A stretch of DNA of 42,875 nucleotides from Syntrophomonadaceae bacterium (GCA_003567725.1 PWYU01000064.1:1-42875); one strand, 5' to 3'. Counted from the stretch's first letter, positions 17,579 to 26,072 are shown. Notes: generated from the letters alone by a model not told the origin. Program-made: numbers and translations.

Positions 17579-18343
17579 TTAAAAGGTTTTCAGCCACTTA
17601 AAGAAAGCTTTCCAAACCTCTTCTAAGTGTTCTGAAAAACGGTGGTCGGCACCTTCAATTGCGGCGAGCAATTTTGGTTCCCTGGCATGGTTGTAAAGAA
17701 GCCGGGCATCTTCGAGCGGTACAGCCAGATCAGCTGAACCATGAATTAACAGCAAGGGACAGGAAGATAACCTGGTAGCAGCTTTAAGCGGATTGTGTTT
17801 TTGTAGATCGTAAAAGAAGGCCCGTTTTACAGAAACTGTTCCTTCCTCACCGTGAAGAGCTATTAAGTCTTGAGAGCTTCCTTCAAAAACGCTTTTATTG
17901 CTGACTCTTTTTACAAATAAATCTTTTAACCTGGCCACTGCCGCCCAGGTACAAATGCCGGTTATCTCAGCATCGCTGGCAGCATAGCATAAAGCGGTTG
18001 TGCCTCCAAAACTCCTGCCGTTTAAAATGATATCTCCAAAACCTTCCCGGCGGCACCAATCTACAACGGCGCCAAGATCGGCAATCTGGCCTGACAGGGA
18101 AATGTCTTCCCATCGCCCTTCACTCTCTCCGCAGCCGGAAAAGTCAAACAGCAGGGTGTTAAGCCCGGAACAAGCCAGCTGTTCTGCCATATCTACAGCC
18201 CGGCCGCTTCCTTCTTTTGAACCGGTAAAGCCGTGACAGGCGATTATAAGCCGGTTGTCTTTAGCCGTTAAGCAAAGCAGGGTTGAAAGGGTTTGGTTAT
18301 TGTGGTTTTCAATTGAAATTTTATGCCAGGTTTTATTATTCAA
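17579..18343 (-). CDS. Alpha/beta hydrolase (serine esterase type)
   Basis: 254 aa, a single alpha/beta hydrolase domain. The oxyanion-region motif HGFTGSKEG is near residue 37, the nucleophile elbow GRSFGG near 114, the acid in HGSADLAVP near 203 and the catalytic His in GADHRFS near 232. This triad and the SGCGESEG stretch resemble cytosolic esterases of the acyl-peptidase/cinnamoyl esterase-like group, but the substrate is unknown. No signal peptide, so it acts in the cytoplasm. It follows the ferredoxin gene by about 44 bp and may share its transcript. Confidence 0.85.
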   Translation of the reverse strand: MNNKTWHKISIENHNNQTLSTLLCLTAKDNRLIIACHGFTGSKEGSGRAVDMAEQLACSGLNTLLFDFSGCGESEGRWEDISLSGQIADLGAVVDWCRREGFGDIILNGRSFGGTTALCYAASDAEITGICTWAAVARLKDLFVKRVSNKSVFEGSSQDLIALHGEEGTVSVKRAFFYDLQKHNPLKAATRLSSCPLLLIHGSADLAVPLEDARLLYNHAREPKLLAAIEGADHRFSEHLEEVWKAFFKWLKTF

Positions 18344-18387
18344 AGCTCGCTTACCCCTAAGATCATCACTTTTTATAGCATTTTTGC

Positions 18388-18615
18388 TTACGCTTCTTTC
18401 TTTTCATCTTGATCTTCCTTTTTATCAACCTGGATGGCAAAATCCGGACAAAGGTATTCGCAAAGTTTACAACCCGTACAGGCTTCAGGATCGATCATTT
18501 CCGGGCTGCCTTTTTCGTTGGGCTTTAAGTTATTGATTGGGCAGAATTCAAAACAAATGCCGCAATCTTTGCATCTATCGCTGAATACTTTAAGGTTGAA
18601 TTTTGCTTTGCTCAT
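18388..18615 (-). CDS. Small 2[4Fe-4S] ferredoxin
   Basis: 75 aa with two cluster motifs: CKDCGICFEFCP (about 15-26) and CTGCKLCEYLCP (about 46-57). Acidic Lys/Glu-rich tail. The motif layout resembles delta subunits of 2-oxoacid:ferredoxin oxidoreductases (KorD/VorD type), but no alpha, beta or gamma subunit genes lie nearby, so it is either a free electron carrier or an orphan subunit. Neighbours are a DedA protein upstream and a hydrolase downstream on the same strand. Confidence 0.88.
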   Translation of the reverse strand: MSKAKFNLKVFSDRCKDCGICFEFCPINNLKPNEKGSPEMIDPEACTGCKLCEYLCPDFAIQVDKKEDQDEKKEA

Positions 18616-18671
18616 CTACGATACCCCTTTTAAAGACTTTAATCTTGCAGCAGGCAAGTATTTTATTGCAT

Positions 18672-19412
18672 TTACTGGTTCTTATAAGTAATTCCCTTTA
18701 AGACATTCTTAAACCTGCCCCAAAATGAACTAAAAATGTGATAATTGATTTTCCAGCCCCGGCGCCGGTAATAATAAATGAAAACTGCTGCTAAAACCGC
18801 CGGAATGAGCAACAACCAGGGAGAAAAATCGAACAGTATTTTAAGAGTTCTTAGCATGAAGCTCATAGTTCCGGTTAGAATTATACTGGCGCTGATGGTT
18901 AGTAAACTAAACAGGGCTCCCCCCAGAAAAGTATAGATCAGAAAAAGATAAAAATTCATGTGCATGGCCCCGGCAGGAAAGGAGATAAAAGTCCGGCTGA
19001 AACCCCATAGCTGGCCCATGAAAATTGAAAAATTACCGTATTTATACAACAGTTTTAAAAGCTTAGAGGGGCCTCTGGAAGACTGCGGTTCACAACTAAG
19101 GTTATTATCTGAGTTATCATGGTGATTAAAACGCAGCTTCACAGCATTTCCGACCATACTGCCCAGCAGGCCTAAACTGTAGCTAAGCATACTGCCCAGG
19201 GTAATACCAATAGTAGAACTAATAAAAATTGACCAGAAAGTACAGGTTCCCCTCAAGATTAAAGTTCCGGCAGTTAAAAACACTACTGCTGAAGCAAAAG
19301 GGACCCCGGCGCTTTCGGCAAACATTGCTACGCCAATACCCAGTGCACCATATCTTCTAATTAAAAGTTCAAAAGTTTCATATAGTGGTTCCAAAAACTC
19401 CATGATTTCCAA
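18672..19412 (-). CDS. DedA family membrane protein
   Basis: 246 aa with four to six hydrophobic segments. DedA (SNARE-associated/VTT) features: FAESAGVPFAS in the first re-entrant region, GSMLSYSLGLLG, and the conserved GFSRTFISFPAGAMHM near residues 142-157. DedA proteins are proposed lipid flippases, including for undecaprenyl phosphate or phosphatidylethanolamine, and affect membrane potential. The start may be TTG at 19412, one base after the ROK kinase stop, or ATG at 19403. Translation is probably coupled to the kinase. Confidence 0.88.
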   Translation of the reverse strand: MEIMEFLEPLYETFELLIRRYGALGIGVAMFAESAGVPFASAVVFLTAGTLILRGTCTFWSIFISSTIGITLGSMLSYSLGLLGSMVGNAVKLRFNHHDNSDNNLSCEPQSSRGPSKLLKLLYKYGNFSIFMGQLWGFSRTFISFPAGAMHMNFYLFLIYTFLGGALFSLLTISASIILTGTMSFMLRTLKILFDFSPWLLLIPAVLAAVFIYYYRRRGWKINYHIFSSFWGRFKNVLKGITYKNQ

Positions 19413-19413
19413 A

Positions 19414-20364
19414 TTATTTCGCCTGCCCTGTTAGTAAGCTGTACATGCCCCAAATCCCTGCTTCCGGTTCAAGCGCAGCGGGAATAATAGTCAGTGAAGT
19501 TATCTCTACAGCCGGCTTGATGGATTTATTTCTGATGGTTTCAGTAATTTGTTTTAAAAAATCTGTCCTATTAGCAGCAACTCCGCCGCCTATAACCAGG
19601 CAGGTTGGATTAAATAAAGTGACCAGGTTTGAAAGTCCCAGTCCGATTGTGGCAGCGGCATGATCGATGATCGCTTGAGCCAGGGTGTTTCCTTTATCCG
19701 CCTGTTCAAAAACCCAGGCTGTTGTAATATGATCACCCTTTTGTTCTTTTTCGTCCCAGATCTCACCGGCGCTTCGCGCCAGGGCGCTTCCTGATGCCCA
19801 GGTTTCAAGGCAGTCTGTATTGCCGCATTTGCAGGGCCTTCCCCGTCCAAAGGCCTTGGTGTGGCCTATTTCTCCTGCGAATCCATCTGCACCCCGGTAC
19901 AGGCAACCGTTCAAGAACAGCCCTCCGCCTATCCCGGTACTTAATGTAACATAAATAACATCTTTATGGCCACAGGCGGCACCATAAAGCACCTCGCCCA
20001 CCACCGCTGCATTAGTATCATTTTCAATCACTACCGGGCAATTAACTCTCTGTTTAAAATAATTTCCCAGCGGAACAGGTTCATGCCATTCAAGATTAGG
20101 GGATTGATGGACAAGGCCTTCCTGGTGATCTACAAAACCGGCAGTGCAGATACCAAGCCCGGCAAGCTCCGCCTTAAATCCTAATTTTTTCTGCTCTGTT
20201 TCTGCCTGAATCGTTTCGACAATAGTATCTACCACTGCTTGTGGTTTAGAAGGTTTGGGGGTTTTTATCTTCTGCCTGAACAATACCTTGCCGTTGCTGT
20301 CAATTAAAAGTAGTAGTACTTTTGTTCCGCCGATATCAATCGTCCAGAATAGTTTTTGCTTCAT
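19414..20364 (-). CDS. ROK family sugar kinase, probably glucokinase
   Basis: 316 aa from the ATG at 20364, chosen because AGGTGGAG lies upstream with normal spacing; the frame extends to 20427 without support. Motifs: phosphate-binding DIGGTKV near the N-terminus, ENDTNAAVVGE, STGIGGG, GEIGHTKAFG and the ROK zinc motif CKCGNTDCLE. ROK kinases without an N-terminal helix-turn-helix, like this one, are usually glucokinases or N-acyl-hexosamine kinases. Substrate choice cannot be fixed by eye. Cotranscribed with the DedA gene. Confidence 0.9.
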   Translation of the reverse strand: MKQKLFWTIDIGGTKVLLLLIDSNGKVLFRQKIKTPKPSKPQAVVDTIVETIQAETEQKKLGFKAELAGLGICTAGFVDHQEGLVHQSPNLEWHEPVPLGNYFKQRVNCPVVIENDTNAAVVGEVLYGAACGHKDVIYVTLSTGIGGGLFLNGCLYRGADGFAGEIGHTKAFGRGRPCKCGNTDCLETWASGSALARSAGEIWDEKEQKGDHITTAWVFEQADKGNTLAQAIIDHAAATIGLGLSNLVTLFNPTCLVIGGGVAANRTDFLKQITETIRNKSIKPAVEITSLTIIPAALEPEAGIWGMYSLLTGQAK

Positions 20365-20536
20365 CTCTTTCTCCACCTGTATTATTTTGTAGGGCTGTTG
20401 GAATAGAAAATGTATTAGTGCAAGCATGCACAGTAAGTTTGACCGGATCAGGGATCTGAGTTTTTACAGCCTGAACCCATTATAATACACCTTGCTGTTT
20501 TTTTCAGCTCAGTGCCGCTAAAGCAGGCACGTTTAA

Positions 20537-21790
20537 TTATTCTCTGATCTGGCCTGAGCCAAAGATAATATATTTAAGGGTAGTTAAGGCTTCAAGGCCC
20601 ATTGGTCCCCTGGCATGTAATTTTTGGGTGCTAATACCTATTTCTGCGCCCAGGCCAAAGGCGGATCCATCGGTAAAACGAGTCGAAGCGTTAACATACA
20701 CGGCAGCAGCATCAACACTTGCTAAAAAATGCCTGGCCTGATTATAGCTGTCAGTAATAATTGCTTCGGAGTGACCTGTACCGTATGAATTGATGTGTTC
20801 TACAGCCTGATCTATATTTTCAACCACCCTGATTGCTAAAATCAGATCGAGATATTCTGTACTCCAATCCTCTTCACCGGCTGGTTTTATATTAGATGAA
20901 TATGAGACTGTACGGGGGCAACCTCTGATTTCAACGCCCAGTTTTTCTAAAGCAGGTACTATTTTCGGTAGAAAATCGTCTGCCATATCTTTATGAACAA
21001 GCAAAGTCTCCATGGCATTACAAACACCAGGCCGCTGAACTTTGGCGTTAACCGCTATTGCCACTGCTTTATCCAGATCAGCACTATAATCAACATAAGT
21101 ATGGCAATTACCGGCTCCAGTCTGGATTACCGGCACAGAGGAGTTGTTAATAACCGTATTGATGAGCGACGGGCCGCCCCTGGGGATGAGTAAGTCAAGG
21201 TATTGATTGGCGTTCAGTAAATCCATTACAGCGGCCCGGTCAGCATCTTCAATCAAAGCCACCGATCCGTCAGGCAACCCCGCTTCTCCCAAACCTTGTT
21301 GAATAATCTTTACCAGGGCACGATTTGAATTCAAGGCCTCAGAGCTGCCGCGCAGGATTACAGTGTTACCGGTTTTTAAAGTTAATCCTGCTGCGTCAAT
21401 GGTAACGTTAGGCCGGGCTTCATAAATAATTGCAATAACGCCGATGGGAACCCTGGTTTGCCCGATTTCCAAACCATTGGGGCGCTTCCACATTCCAGTA
21501 ACTTCACCCACAGGATCGTTTAATGCAGCGATTTCTCGAAGTCCCTGGGCCATTTCAAAGATTCGCGCTTCACTCAAGAGTAAACGATCATAAAAAGCTT
21601 CAGTGTAATGGTCTCCACTTTCAAGCCGGTTCCGATCCAGCTGATTGGCTTCTATAATATCTTTTTTATTTTTTTCAAGGGAAGTAGCAATTTGTTCCAG
21701 GGCTTTATTTTTCAGCGATGTTGAACAAGCTGCTAATTTTAATGCCGCTTGCCTGGCCTGTTTACATTTGGCAAGCACCTCAGCATGCAT
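20537..21790 (-). CDS. proA: Gamma-glutamyl phosphate reductase (glutamate-5-semialdehyde dehydrogenase)
   Basis: 417 aa aldehyde dehydrogenase fold. Reduces glutamyl-5-phosphate with NADPH to glutamate-5-semialdehyde, which cyclises to P5C. Motifs: YEARPNVTIDAAGL, GNTVILRGSSEA, LIPRGGP, the catalytic Cys in GVCNAMET and the C-terminal ARGPMGLEALTTLKY. Start ATG at 21790 after AGGAG. It follows proB by 166 bp, the gap being filled by a REP-like repeat, so proB and proA are not tightly coupled. Confidence 0.97.
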   Translation of the reverse strand: MHAEVLAKCKQARQAALKLAACSTSLKNKALEQIATSLEKNKKDIIEANQLDRNRLESGDHYTEAFYDRLLLSEARIFEMAQGLREIAALNDPVGEVTGMWKRPNGLEIGQTRVPIGVIAIIYEARPNVTIDAAGLTLKTGNTVILRGSSEALNSNRALVKIIQQGLGEAGLPDGSVALIEDADRAAVMDLLNANQYLDLLIPRGGPSLINTVINNSSVPVIQTGAGNCHTYVDYSADLDKAVAIAVNAKVQRPGVCNAMETLLVHKDMADDFLPKIVPALEKLGVEIRGCPRTVSYSSNIKPAGEEDWSTEYLDLILAIRVVENIDQAVEHINSYGTGHSEAIITDSYNQARHFLASVDAAAVYVNASTRFTDGSAFGLGAEIGISTQKLHARGPMGLEALTTLKYIIFGSGQIRE

Positions 21791-21860
21791 AGTTTAATCA
21801 GCTCCTAATAACAAATTTTCTGTAACTATTCAGCCTTATTATCTTTGTTAGATGATCAGC

Positions 21861-21946
21861 GATTCCATGGGGACGGTTCAAGCGTCCCTAAAAGCTTAAC
21901 CCTAAAGCCGAAGGGAAGACGGTGGAACCCTTCCCTGTGGCTTAAA
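21861..21946 (-). repeat. REP-like palindromic repeat (family 2), copy D
   Basis: Read on the minus strand it begins TTTAAGCCACAGGGA, continues through ACCGTCTTCCCTTCGG and ends GAACCGTCCCCATGG. It aligns over about 80 bases with the element at 25994-26072. The GGGGACGGTTC arms are typical of REP-type repeats linked to IS200-like transposases in Clostridia. Located between proB and proA. Confidence 0.75.
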
Positions 21947-21956
21947 TTTTGCTTTG

Positions 21957-23087
21957 CTAAAATATAACCAGGTTATCTCTGTGGATAACCTCTTCGGCCA
22001 CCGGTCTTTCGATAATATTGGCTATATCAATGCTGCTTCTTTTTTGGATCCAGGCCAGTTCTTCAGAAGAAAAATTAGTCAGTCCCCTGGCCATTTCATT
22101 ACCTTCAGGATCTTTAACTGAAAGTAAATCACCTTCGGTAAAAGAACCCTCCACACCAATCACCCCTACCGGCAGCAAACTTTTACCCTCAGAGCAGATG
22201 GCATAGCAGGCTCCTTTGTCGATTGTTATAGACCCTTGCGGTACCAGACCATGAGCGATCCAGCGCTTGCGCCTGTTTAAAAAATGCTGTTGAGGTTTGA
22301 AATACGTCCCGCTATGCTCCCCTTTTACAAGCCTGGATACAACATCAGGGTCGTAACCGTTAGCAATATACATGGCAACTCCAGAACTTGTCGCCACTTC
22401 TGCGGCCTGAAGTTTGGTAATCATTCCTCCCGTAGCCAGGTTATCGTGTGCATTTTCTGCGCCGGCTTTAATTGTCTCATCTATTTTCCCTACATAAGGG
22501 ATGAGTTCTGCGTCATCATACCGCCTGGGATTCTTATTATATAATCCATCGATGTCCGTTAAAATGACCAGCAAATGTGCATCACTTAAACCGGCTACCA
22601 GGGCAGACAGGCGATCATTGTCGCCGAATTTTAACTCTTCTATCGAAACAGAATCATTTTCATTGATTATAGGAATAACCCCCAGTTTTAAAAGGGTTAA
22701 TACCGTATTGCAGGCATTTATGTAGCGTCGCCTGCTGACCAGGTCAGTCCGGGTCAGCAGAATTTGCCCGACAACCAAGCCATATTCGGCAAACAATTTC
22801 TCATAAATTTGAACCAGCAGCCCTTGCCCTACCGCTGCTATCGCCTGTTTTTCTGGAATTGAAATAGGAGCCCTGTTAAGATTAAGTCTGCCTCGTCCGG
22901 CCCCAACCGAGCCTGATGAAACCAGGATTACATCATGCCCCTGGTTACTTAGGTCGGCCAGCACTCTGGATAATTTTTCCATATACCCCAGGTTCAGTTT
23001 TCCGGTATCATGAGTTAAAAGCCGGGTTCCTACCTTCACGACAATTCGACAGGGGTTAGGGATAGTTCTTGCTTCCTTATTTGCCAC
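21957..23087 (-). CDS. proB: Glutamate 5-kinase with PUA domain
   Basis: 376 aa. Phosphorylates glutamate on the gamma-carboxyl, the feedback-regulated first step of proline synthesis. The amino acid kinase domain (about 12-260) has VVKVGTRLL, VSSGSVGAG, NENDSVS and FGDNDRLSA, then the TGGMITKLQAA loop. A PUA domain follows (about 280-370). The GTG start at 23087 lies within the end of proC (11-bp overlap), so the two are translationally coupled. Confidence 0.97.
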   Translation of the reverse strand: MANKEARTIPNPCRIVVKVGTRLLTHDTGKLNLGYMEKLSRVLADLSNQGHDVILVSSGSVGAGRGRLNLNRAPISIPEKQAIAAVGQGLLVQIYEKLFAEYGLVVGQILLTRTDLVSRRRYINACNTVLTLLKLGVIPIINENDSVSIEELKFGDNDRLSALVAGLSDAHLLVILTDIDGLYNKNPRRYDDAELIPYVGKIDETIKAGAENAHDNLATGGMITKLQAAEVATSSGVAMYIANGYDPDVVSRLVKGEHSGTYFKPQQHFLNRRKRWIAHGLVPQGSITIDKGACYAICSEGKSLLPVGVIGVEGSFTEGDLLSVKDPEGNEMARGLTNFSSEELAWIQKRSSIDIANIIERPVAEEVIHRDNLVIF

Positions 23088-23895
23088 GACGCAACTTCTC
23101 CGCCTGGTTAGTAGCTGCTATTACGGATTTAAGCAGGCAGCTCCTGAAACCGGATTCTTCTAAAACGTTCATGGCCGCCGTAGTCGTTCCTGCCGGCGAG
23201 GTAACGGAATTTCTGAGCTCGGCTGGATGGATCTTACTCTTATCTTGAAGCATGCGGGCTGATCCAATTACATTTTGAATCACCATTTCAGAAGCAACAT
23301 CCCGGCGGAAGCCTACTGCAACTCCGGCATCGATCATTGTTTCTATAAATAGAAACACATATGCGGGGCCCGTGCCGCTTAAGCCCGTGGCCGCATCCAT
23401 CAGGTACTCGGGAATCCGGATAGTAGTACCCATTGACTTGAGCAGCTCTTCAATATCATTGCGCTCTTCTGAAGTAACATTATCTCCAGCGCTTATGGCA
23501 ATTGTGCCTTCCCCTAAAAGGCATGGCGTGTTGGGCATCAAACGGATCACTTTACTATATGAAGGTAAACAGCTTTCTATGAAATTGATGGTGATACCGG
23601 CAGCGATAGAAGCAAATATTTGCCCTTCTTTGACCAGATCTTTTATCGAATAAAGTAAACTCTCAATATCCTGGGGTTTGACGGCAATAAATATTTGCTG
23701 GCAATGAGGGATCATTTCTTCAAGGCTTTTTGCACCTACAGCATTTAATTCTAAGGACAGCTCTTCCACCCGTTCCCAGTTTAAATCATAAAGATAAACC
23801 TGGGCTGGATCCATACCTACTCGTTTAATAATTCCTTTAGCTAAAGCAGATCCCATTGCCCCACAGCCGATTAAACCAGTTTTTTTATTATTCAT
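23077..23895 (-). CDS. proC: Pyrroline-5-carboxylate reductase
   Basis: 272 aa. Reduces P5C to proline with NAD(P)H. N-terminal Rossmann motif TGLIGCGAMGSA, then VKPQD, AAGITI, MPNTP and the C-terminal SGTGPAYVF and SPAGTTTAAMNVLE signature. The ATG at 23895 follows GAGGG by 9 nt; an ATG two codons earlier and an unsupported extension to 23940 are alternatives. It can act on P5C from ProA, from RocD (24441-25631) and from HypD (26348-28738). It has its own promoter just downstream of the structured RNA terminator. Confidence 0.96.
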   Translation of the reverse strand: MNNKKTGLIGCGAMGSALAKGIIKRVGMDPAQVYLYDLNWERVEELSLELNAVGAKSLEEMIPHCQQIFIAVKPQDIESLLYSIKDLVKEGQIFASIAAGITINFIESCLPSYSKVIRLMPNTPCLLGEGTIAISAGDNVTSEERNDIEELLKSMGTTIRIPEYLMDAATGLSGTGPAYVFLFIETMIDAGVAVGFRRDVASEMVIQNVIGSARMLQDKSKIHPAELRNSVTSPAGTTTAAMNVLEESGFRSCLLKSVIAATNQAEKLRRGK

Positions 23896-23929
23896 TATCA
23901 TCTTCCCTCTCTTTAAAAACTTATTCCCT

Positions 23930-23958
23930 ATTCTATCCAACTGGCAATGTTAATGCAA
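23930..23958 (-). promoter_or_regulatory. proC-proB promoter
   Basis: -35 TTGCAT (23953-23958), 17-bp spacer, -10 TAGAAT (23930-23935) on the minus strand. It lies between the terminator of the structured RNA and the proC start. Confidence 0.6.
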
Positions 23959-24032
23959 TAGTAAAAATCAATAAACCTGCTTAAAACTGTGCTTTGATTA
24001 TATTGATCATGGAAGAAGGAAATTATGGGAAT

Positions 24033-24061
24033 AAAAAATCCCTCAGCTTAAAGAGGGATTT
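24033..24061 (-). terminator. Terminator of the structured RNA
   Basis: A 9-bp stem AAATCCCTC / GAGGGATTT with an 8-nt loop; the last three T of the stem continue into a run of six on the minus strand. Confidence 0.85.
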
Positions 24062-24373
24062 ATAATCTCTAACTGGCAAATTAAAACCAGGTTCCAACAG
24101 GCCTTCCTGCTTGCCGCCGGATTTCTTCACTTTCCATCCCCAGCCGGGCTTCCGCCACCTCCTCTGGATGGCTTTCCCCCAACCTCCGGTCAGCTACTTT
24201 TCTCCGTGCTGTGTTTTTCGGTAAATTCCCGGTCATAAACCTTTCCTTTACCGACTCTTGCAGCGATCTGGTTTCGGGGATTATCCTTTCACGGATTCCG
24301 GTAAGTCCTTCTTCCACTTTTGGCATCCCCAGGAACCAAATCCAGCTTGCGTCCCAGTCTCTCGGAACCTGGT
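24033..24373 (-). ncRNA. Candidate structured non-coding RNA, class not recognised
   Basis: A self-contained unit: promoter at 24379-24407, predicted start at A24373, terminator at 24033-24061. The first ten bases ACCAGGTTCC (24373-24364) pair perfectly with GGAACCTGGT (24095-24086), closing a domain of 288 nt. Inside are CGGTAAA/TTTACCG (24253-24247 with 24225-24219), which encloses a 5x5 purine internal loop and a small GGT/ACC hairpin. Others are GCCATC/GGTGGC (24172-24167 with 24159-24154), TTTGG/CCAAA and CAGG/CCTG. Loops are rich in G and A. It lacks the signatures of RNase P, tmRNA, SRP, 6S and T-box RNAs as far as I can see. It lies between rocD and proC, so a link to proline metabolism is conceivable. 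A reading frame also crosses it (to 24081), but its TTG start falls in the promoter. Confidence 0.6.
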
Positions 24374-24378
24374 AACTT

Positions 24379-24407
24379 ATTATTGATCGAAACTGTATAC
24401 TTGTCAA
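24379..24407 (-). promoter_or_regulatory. Promoter of the structured RNA
   Basis: Perfect -35 TTGACA (24402-24407), 17-bp spacer, -10 AATAAT (24379-24384). Start expected at 24373, exactly where the closing helix of the RNA begins. Confidence 0.7.
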
Positions 24408-24440
24408 TACTTTTTTTAAAGTTTATACTAATTTGTTTTA

Positions 24441-25631
24441 TCAAACAAATAAAGTTCTAATTTTATCAAGGGCCCATGTCAAGTCGTCCCGGCTTGCCAC
24501 CAGAGGAGGTGTAAATCTGATTACATTTTCATGGGTTTCCTTGCAGAGAAGGCCTAGTTCCATTAATTTTTCGCAGTAACTACGGGCTTTGACATCTAAT
24601 TCTATACCAACTAAAAGGCCTTTACCTCTGACTTCAATAATGTGCGGGTCATCAATTTTTTGAAGTTCTTCAACAAAATATTTTCCCTGCTCCAGTGATT
24701 TTTCCACCAGTGCTTCCTCTTCGATAACCTCCATAGCTGCTATAGCTACTGCACAGGCCAGGGGGTTGCCACCAAAAGTAGAACCGTGCGAACCGGGATC
24801 AAATACTTCCATTATGTCATCATCAGCCGTAATTGCCGAGATAGGCAGGACCCCTCCGCCAAGAGCTTTGCCCAGGATATAGATGTCAGGTTTAACTTCT
24901 TCCCAATTAGAAGCAAAAAGTTTACCGGTACGGCCAAATCCAGTTTGAATTTCATCAGCCATAAATAAAATTTTATTATCCCGGCAAACCTGATAGGCTT
25001 CCTTGAGAAAACCTTCGGGAGGAATAATGATACCACCCTCACCCTGGATTGGTTCTATCAGCAATCCCGCCGTGTTGGGGGTTATAGCATTTTTGAGCGC
25101 ATCAATATTTCCGTATTCAATAAGCTTAAAACCTGGTGTAAAAGGCCCATAACCCTTGTTATAAGATTGATCTGAGCTGAAAGAGACAACTGTAATGGTG
25201 CGGCCATGAAAATTACCACTGCAAGCTATTATTTCCGCCTGGTTGGAAGGAATATTTCTGTTTTGATATGCCCACCTGCGCGCTGCCTTAAGGGCGGTTT
25301 CCACTGCTTCTGCCCCGGTATTCATAGGCAAAACTTTCTCTTTTCCAGTTAATCTGGCCAGTTTTTCGGTAAAAGGCCCCAGCTGGTCGTTATGAAAAGC
25401 TCTGGATGTAAGTGTGATCTGGTCAGCCTGATCTTTTAAGGCCTGAATAATTTTAGGATGGCGATGTCCGAAATTCATTGCCGAATAAGCGCTGAGCATA
25501 TCCATGTAACGGTTGCCTTCCGGGTCTTCAACCCATACCCCTTCGCCTTTCGACAAGACCACTGGTAAGGGCAGGTAATTACGGGCTCCGTACTTATCTG
25601 TAACTCCAAGGATTGCATCTGTACTGTTAAT
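24441..25631 (-). CDS. rocD: Ornithine aminotransferase (ornithine--oxo-acid transaminase)
   Basis: Class III PLP aminotransferase, about 396 aa. Converts ornithine plus 2-oxoglutarate to glutamate-5-semialdehyde/P5C plus glutamate. RocD-type features: [53 protein letters not shown], the PLP Asp in [12 protein letters not shown] and the Schiff-base Lys in LGKALGGG. The frame is open to 25667, where a TTG has no ribosome binding site. The site GGGGTGA (25637-25643) lies 5 nt before an in-frame ATT at 25631, and that start matches the usual RocD N-terminal length, so ATT initiation is inferred. Product P5C feeds proC downstream. Confidence 0.93.
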   Translation of the reverse strand: MNSTDAILGVTDKYGARNYLPLPVVLSKGEGVWVEDPEGNRYMDMLSAYSAMNFGHRHPKIIQALKDQADQITLTSRAFHNDQLGPFTEKLARLTGKEKVLPMNTGAEAVETALKAARRWAYQNRNIPSNQAEIIACSGNFHGRTITVVSFSSDQSYNKGYGPFTPGFKLIEYGNIDALKNAITPNTAGLLIEPIQGEGGIIIPPEGFLKEAYQVCRDNKILFMADEIQTGFGRTGKLFASNWEEVKPDIYILGKALGGGVLPISAITADDDIMEVFDPGSHGSTFGGNPLACAVAIAAMEVIEEEALVEKSLEQGKYFVEELQKIDDPHIIEVRGKGLLVGIELDVKARSYCEKLMELGLLCKETHENVIRFTPPLVASRDDLTWALDKIRTLFV

Positions 25632-25684
25632 TAAAATCACCCCATTTGCTATTTTAAAACCTGACAAAGGCCATATAGGCCTGC

Positions 25685-25710
25685 ATAAAAATACCGGCTT
25701 TGATTCCGGT
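25685..25710 (-). terminator. Intrinsic terminator between tRNA-Trp and rocD
   Basis: Minus strand: ACCGG, 8-nt loop, CCGGT, then ATTTTTA. A second, stronger hairpin lies upstream at 25764-25790. Confidence 0.55.
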
Positions 25711-25763
25711 CCGGATGTTTATGCCTGCAACAGGTTTAAATTATTAAAAGCAATTATTCAAAC

Positions 25764-25790
25764 GAGATGCCGCTTGGAAAGCGGCATCTC
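25764..25790 (-). terminator. Terminator hairpin of tRNA-Trp
   Basis: Perfect 12-bp stem GAGATGCCGCTT / AAGCGGCATCTC with a 3-base loop, 12 bases beyond the tRNA 3' end, followed on the minus strand by GTTTG. The T tract is short but the stem is very stable. Confidence 0.7.
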
Positions 25791-25801
25791 GGTAATGGTC
25801 C

Positions 25802-25877
25802 TGGCAGGGGAGACAGGACTTGAACCCGCAGCCTGCGGTTTTGGAGACCGCTGCTCTGCCAGTTGAGCTACTCCCCT
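25802..25877 (-). tRNA. tRNA-Trp (CCA anticodon)
   Basis: 76 nt with encoded CCA. Acceptor AGGGGAG pairs with CTCCCCT, discriminator G. The anticodon loop TCTCCAAAA-type context gives CCA, reading UGG. The D arm AGCTCAACTGGCAGAGC and the T arm GCGGGTTCAAGTCCTGT are normal. Confidence 0.97.
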
Positions 25878-25993
25878 GTGCGATTAATATTTTAATCGAT
25901 CTAAGTGGCCTTGTCAATTAAAAGAAGCTACAAAATAACCTTTATTTATCAGTATCAATCACTACAACGAAACTTATGTCGTGAACCAGAACC

Positions 25994-26072
25994 CGCTAAG
26001 CCACGGGGACGGTTCCATCGTCTTCCCTTCGACCTACGCTGCGCTTCGGGACGCTCGAACCGTCCCCGTGGC
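25994..26072 (+). repeat. REP-like palindromic repeat (family 2), copy E
   Basis: Perfect 15-bp arms CCACGGGGACGGTTC (26001-26015) and GAACCGTCCCCGTGG (26057-26071) surround a 41-base centre with CATCGTCTTCCCTTCG. It aligns with copy D (21861-21946, opposite strand). Located upstream of tRNA-Trp. Confidence 0.8.

Noticed and set aside
18388-20364. A 2-oxoacid:ferredoxin oxidoreductase operon
   Set aside because: Only the ferredoxin-like piece is present; the neighbours are unrelated.
24086-24373. RNase P, tmRNA, SRP or 6S RNA identity for the structured RNA
   Set aside because: The GAGGAAAGUCC/ACAGAA cores of RNase P, the tag frame and CCA end of tmRNA, and the GGAAGG-AGCAGCC loop of SRP RNA were looked for and not found. 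A weak GATCGCTGC...GGAAAGG likeness to RNase P is not followed by the rest of its core.
24081-24407. Open frame of 108 codons across the structured RNA
   Set aside because: Its TTG start is the -35 box of the RNA promoter, no ribosome binding site fits, and helices with exact complementarity explain the sequence better. It is kept as the alternative in the RNA entry.
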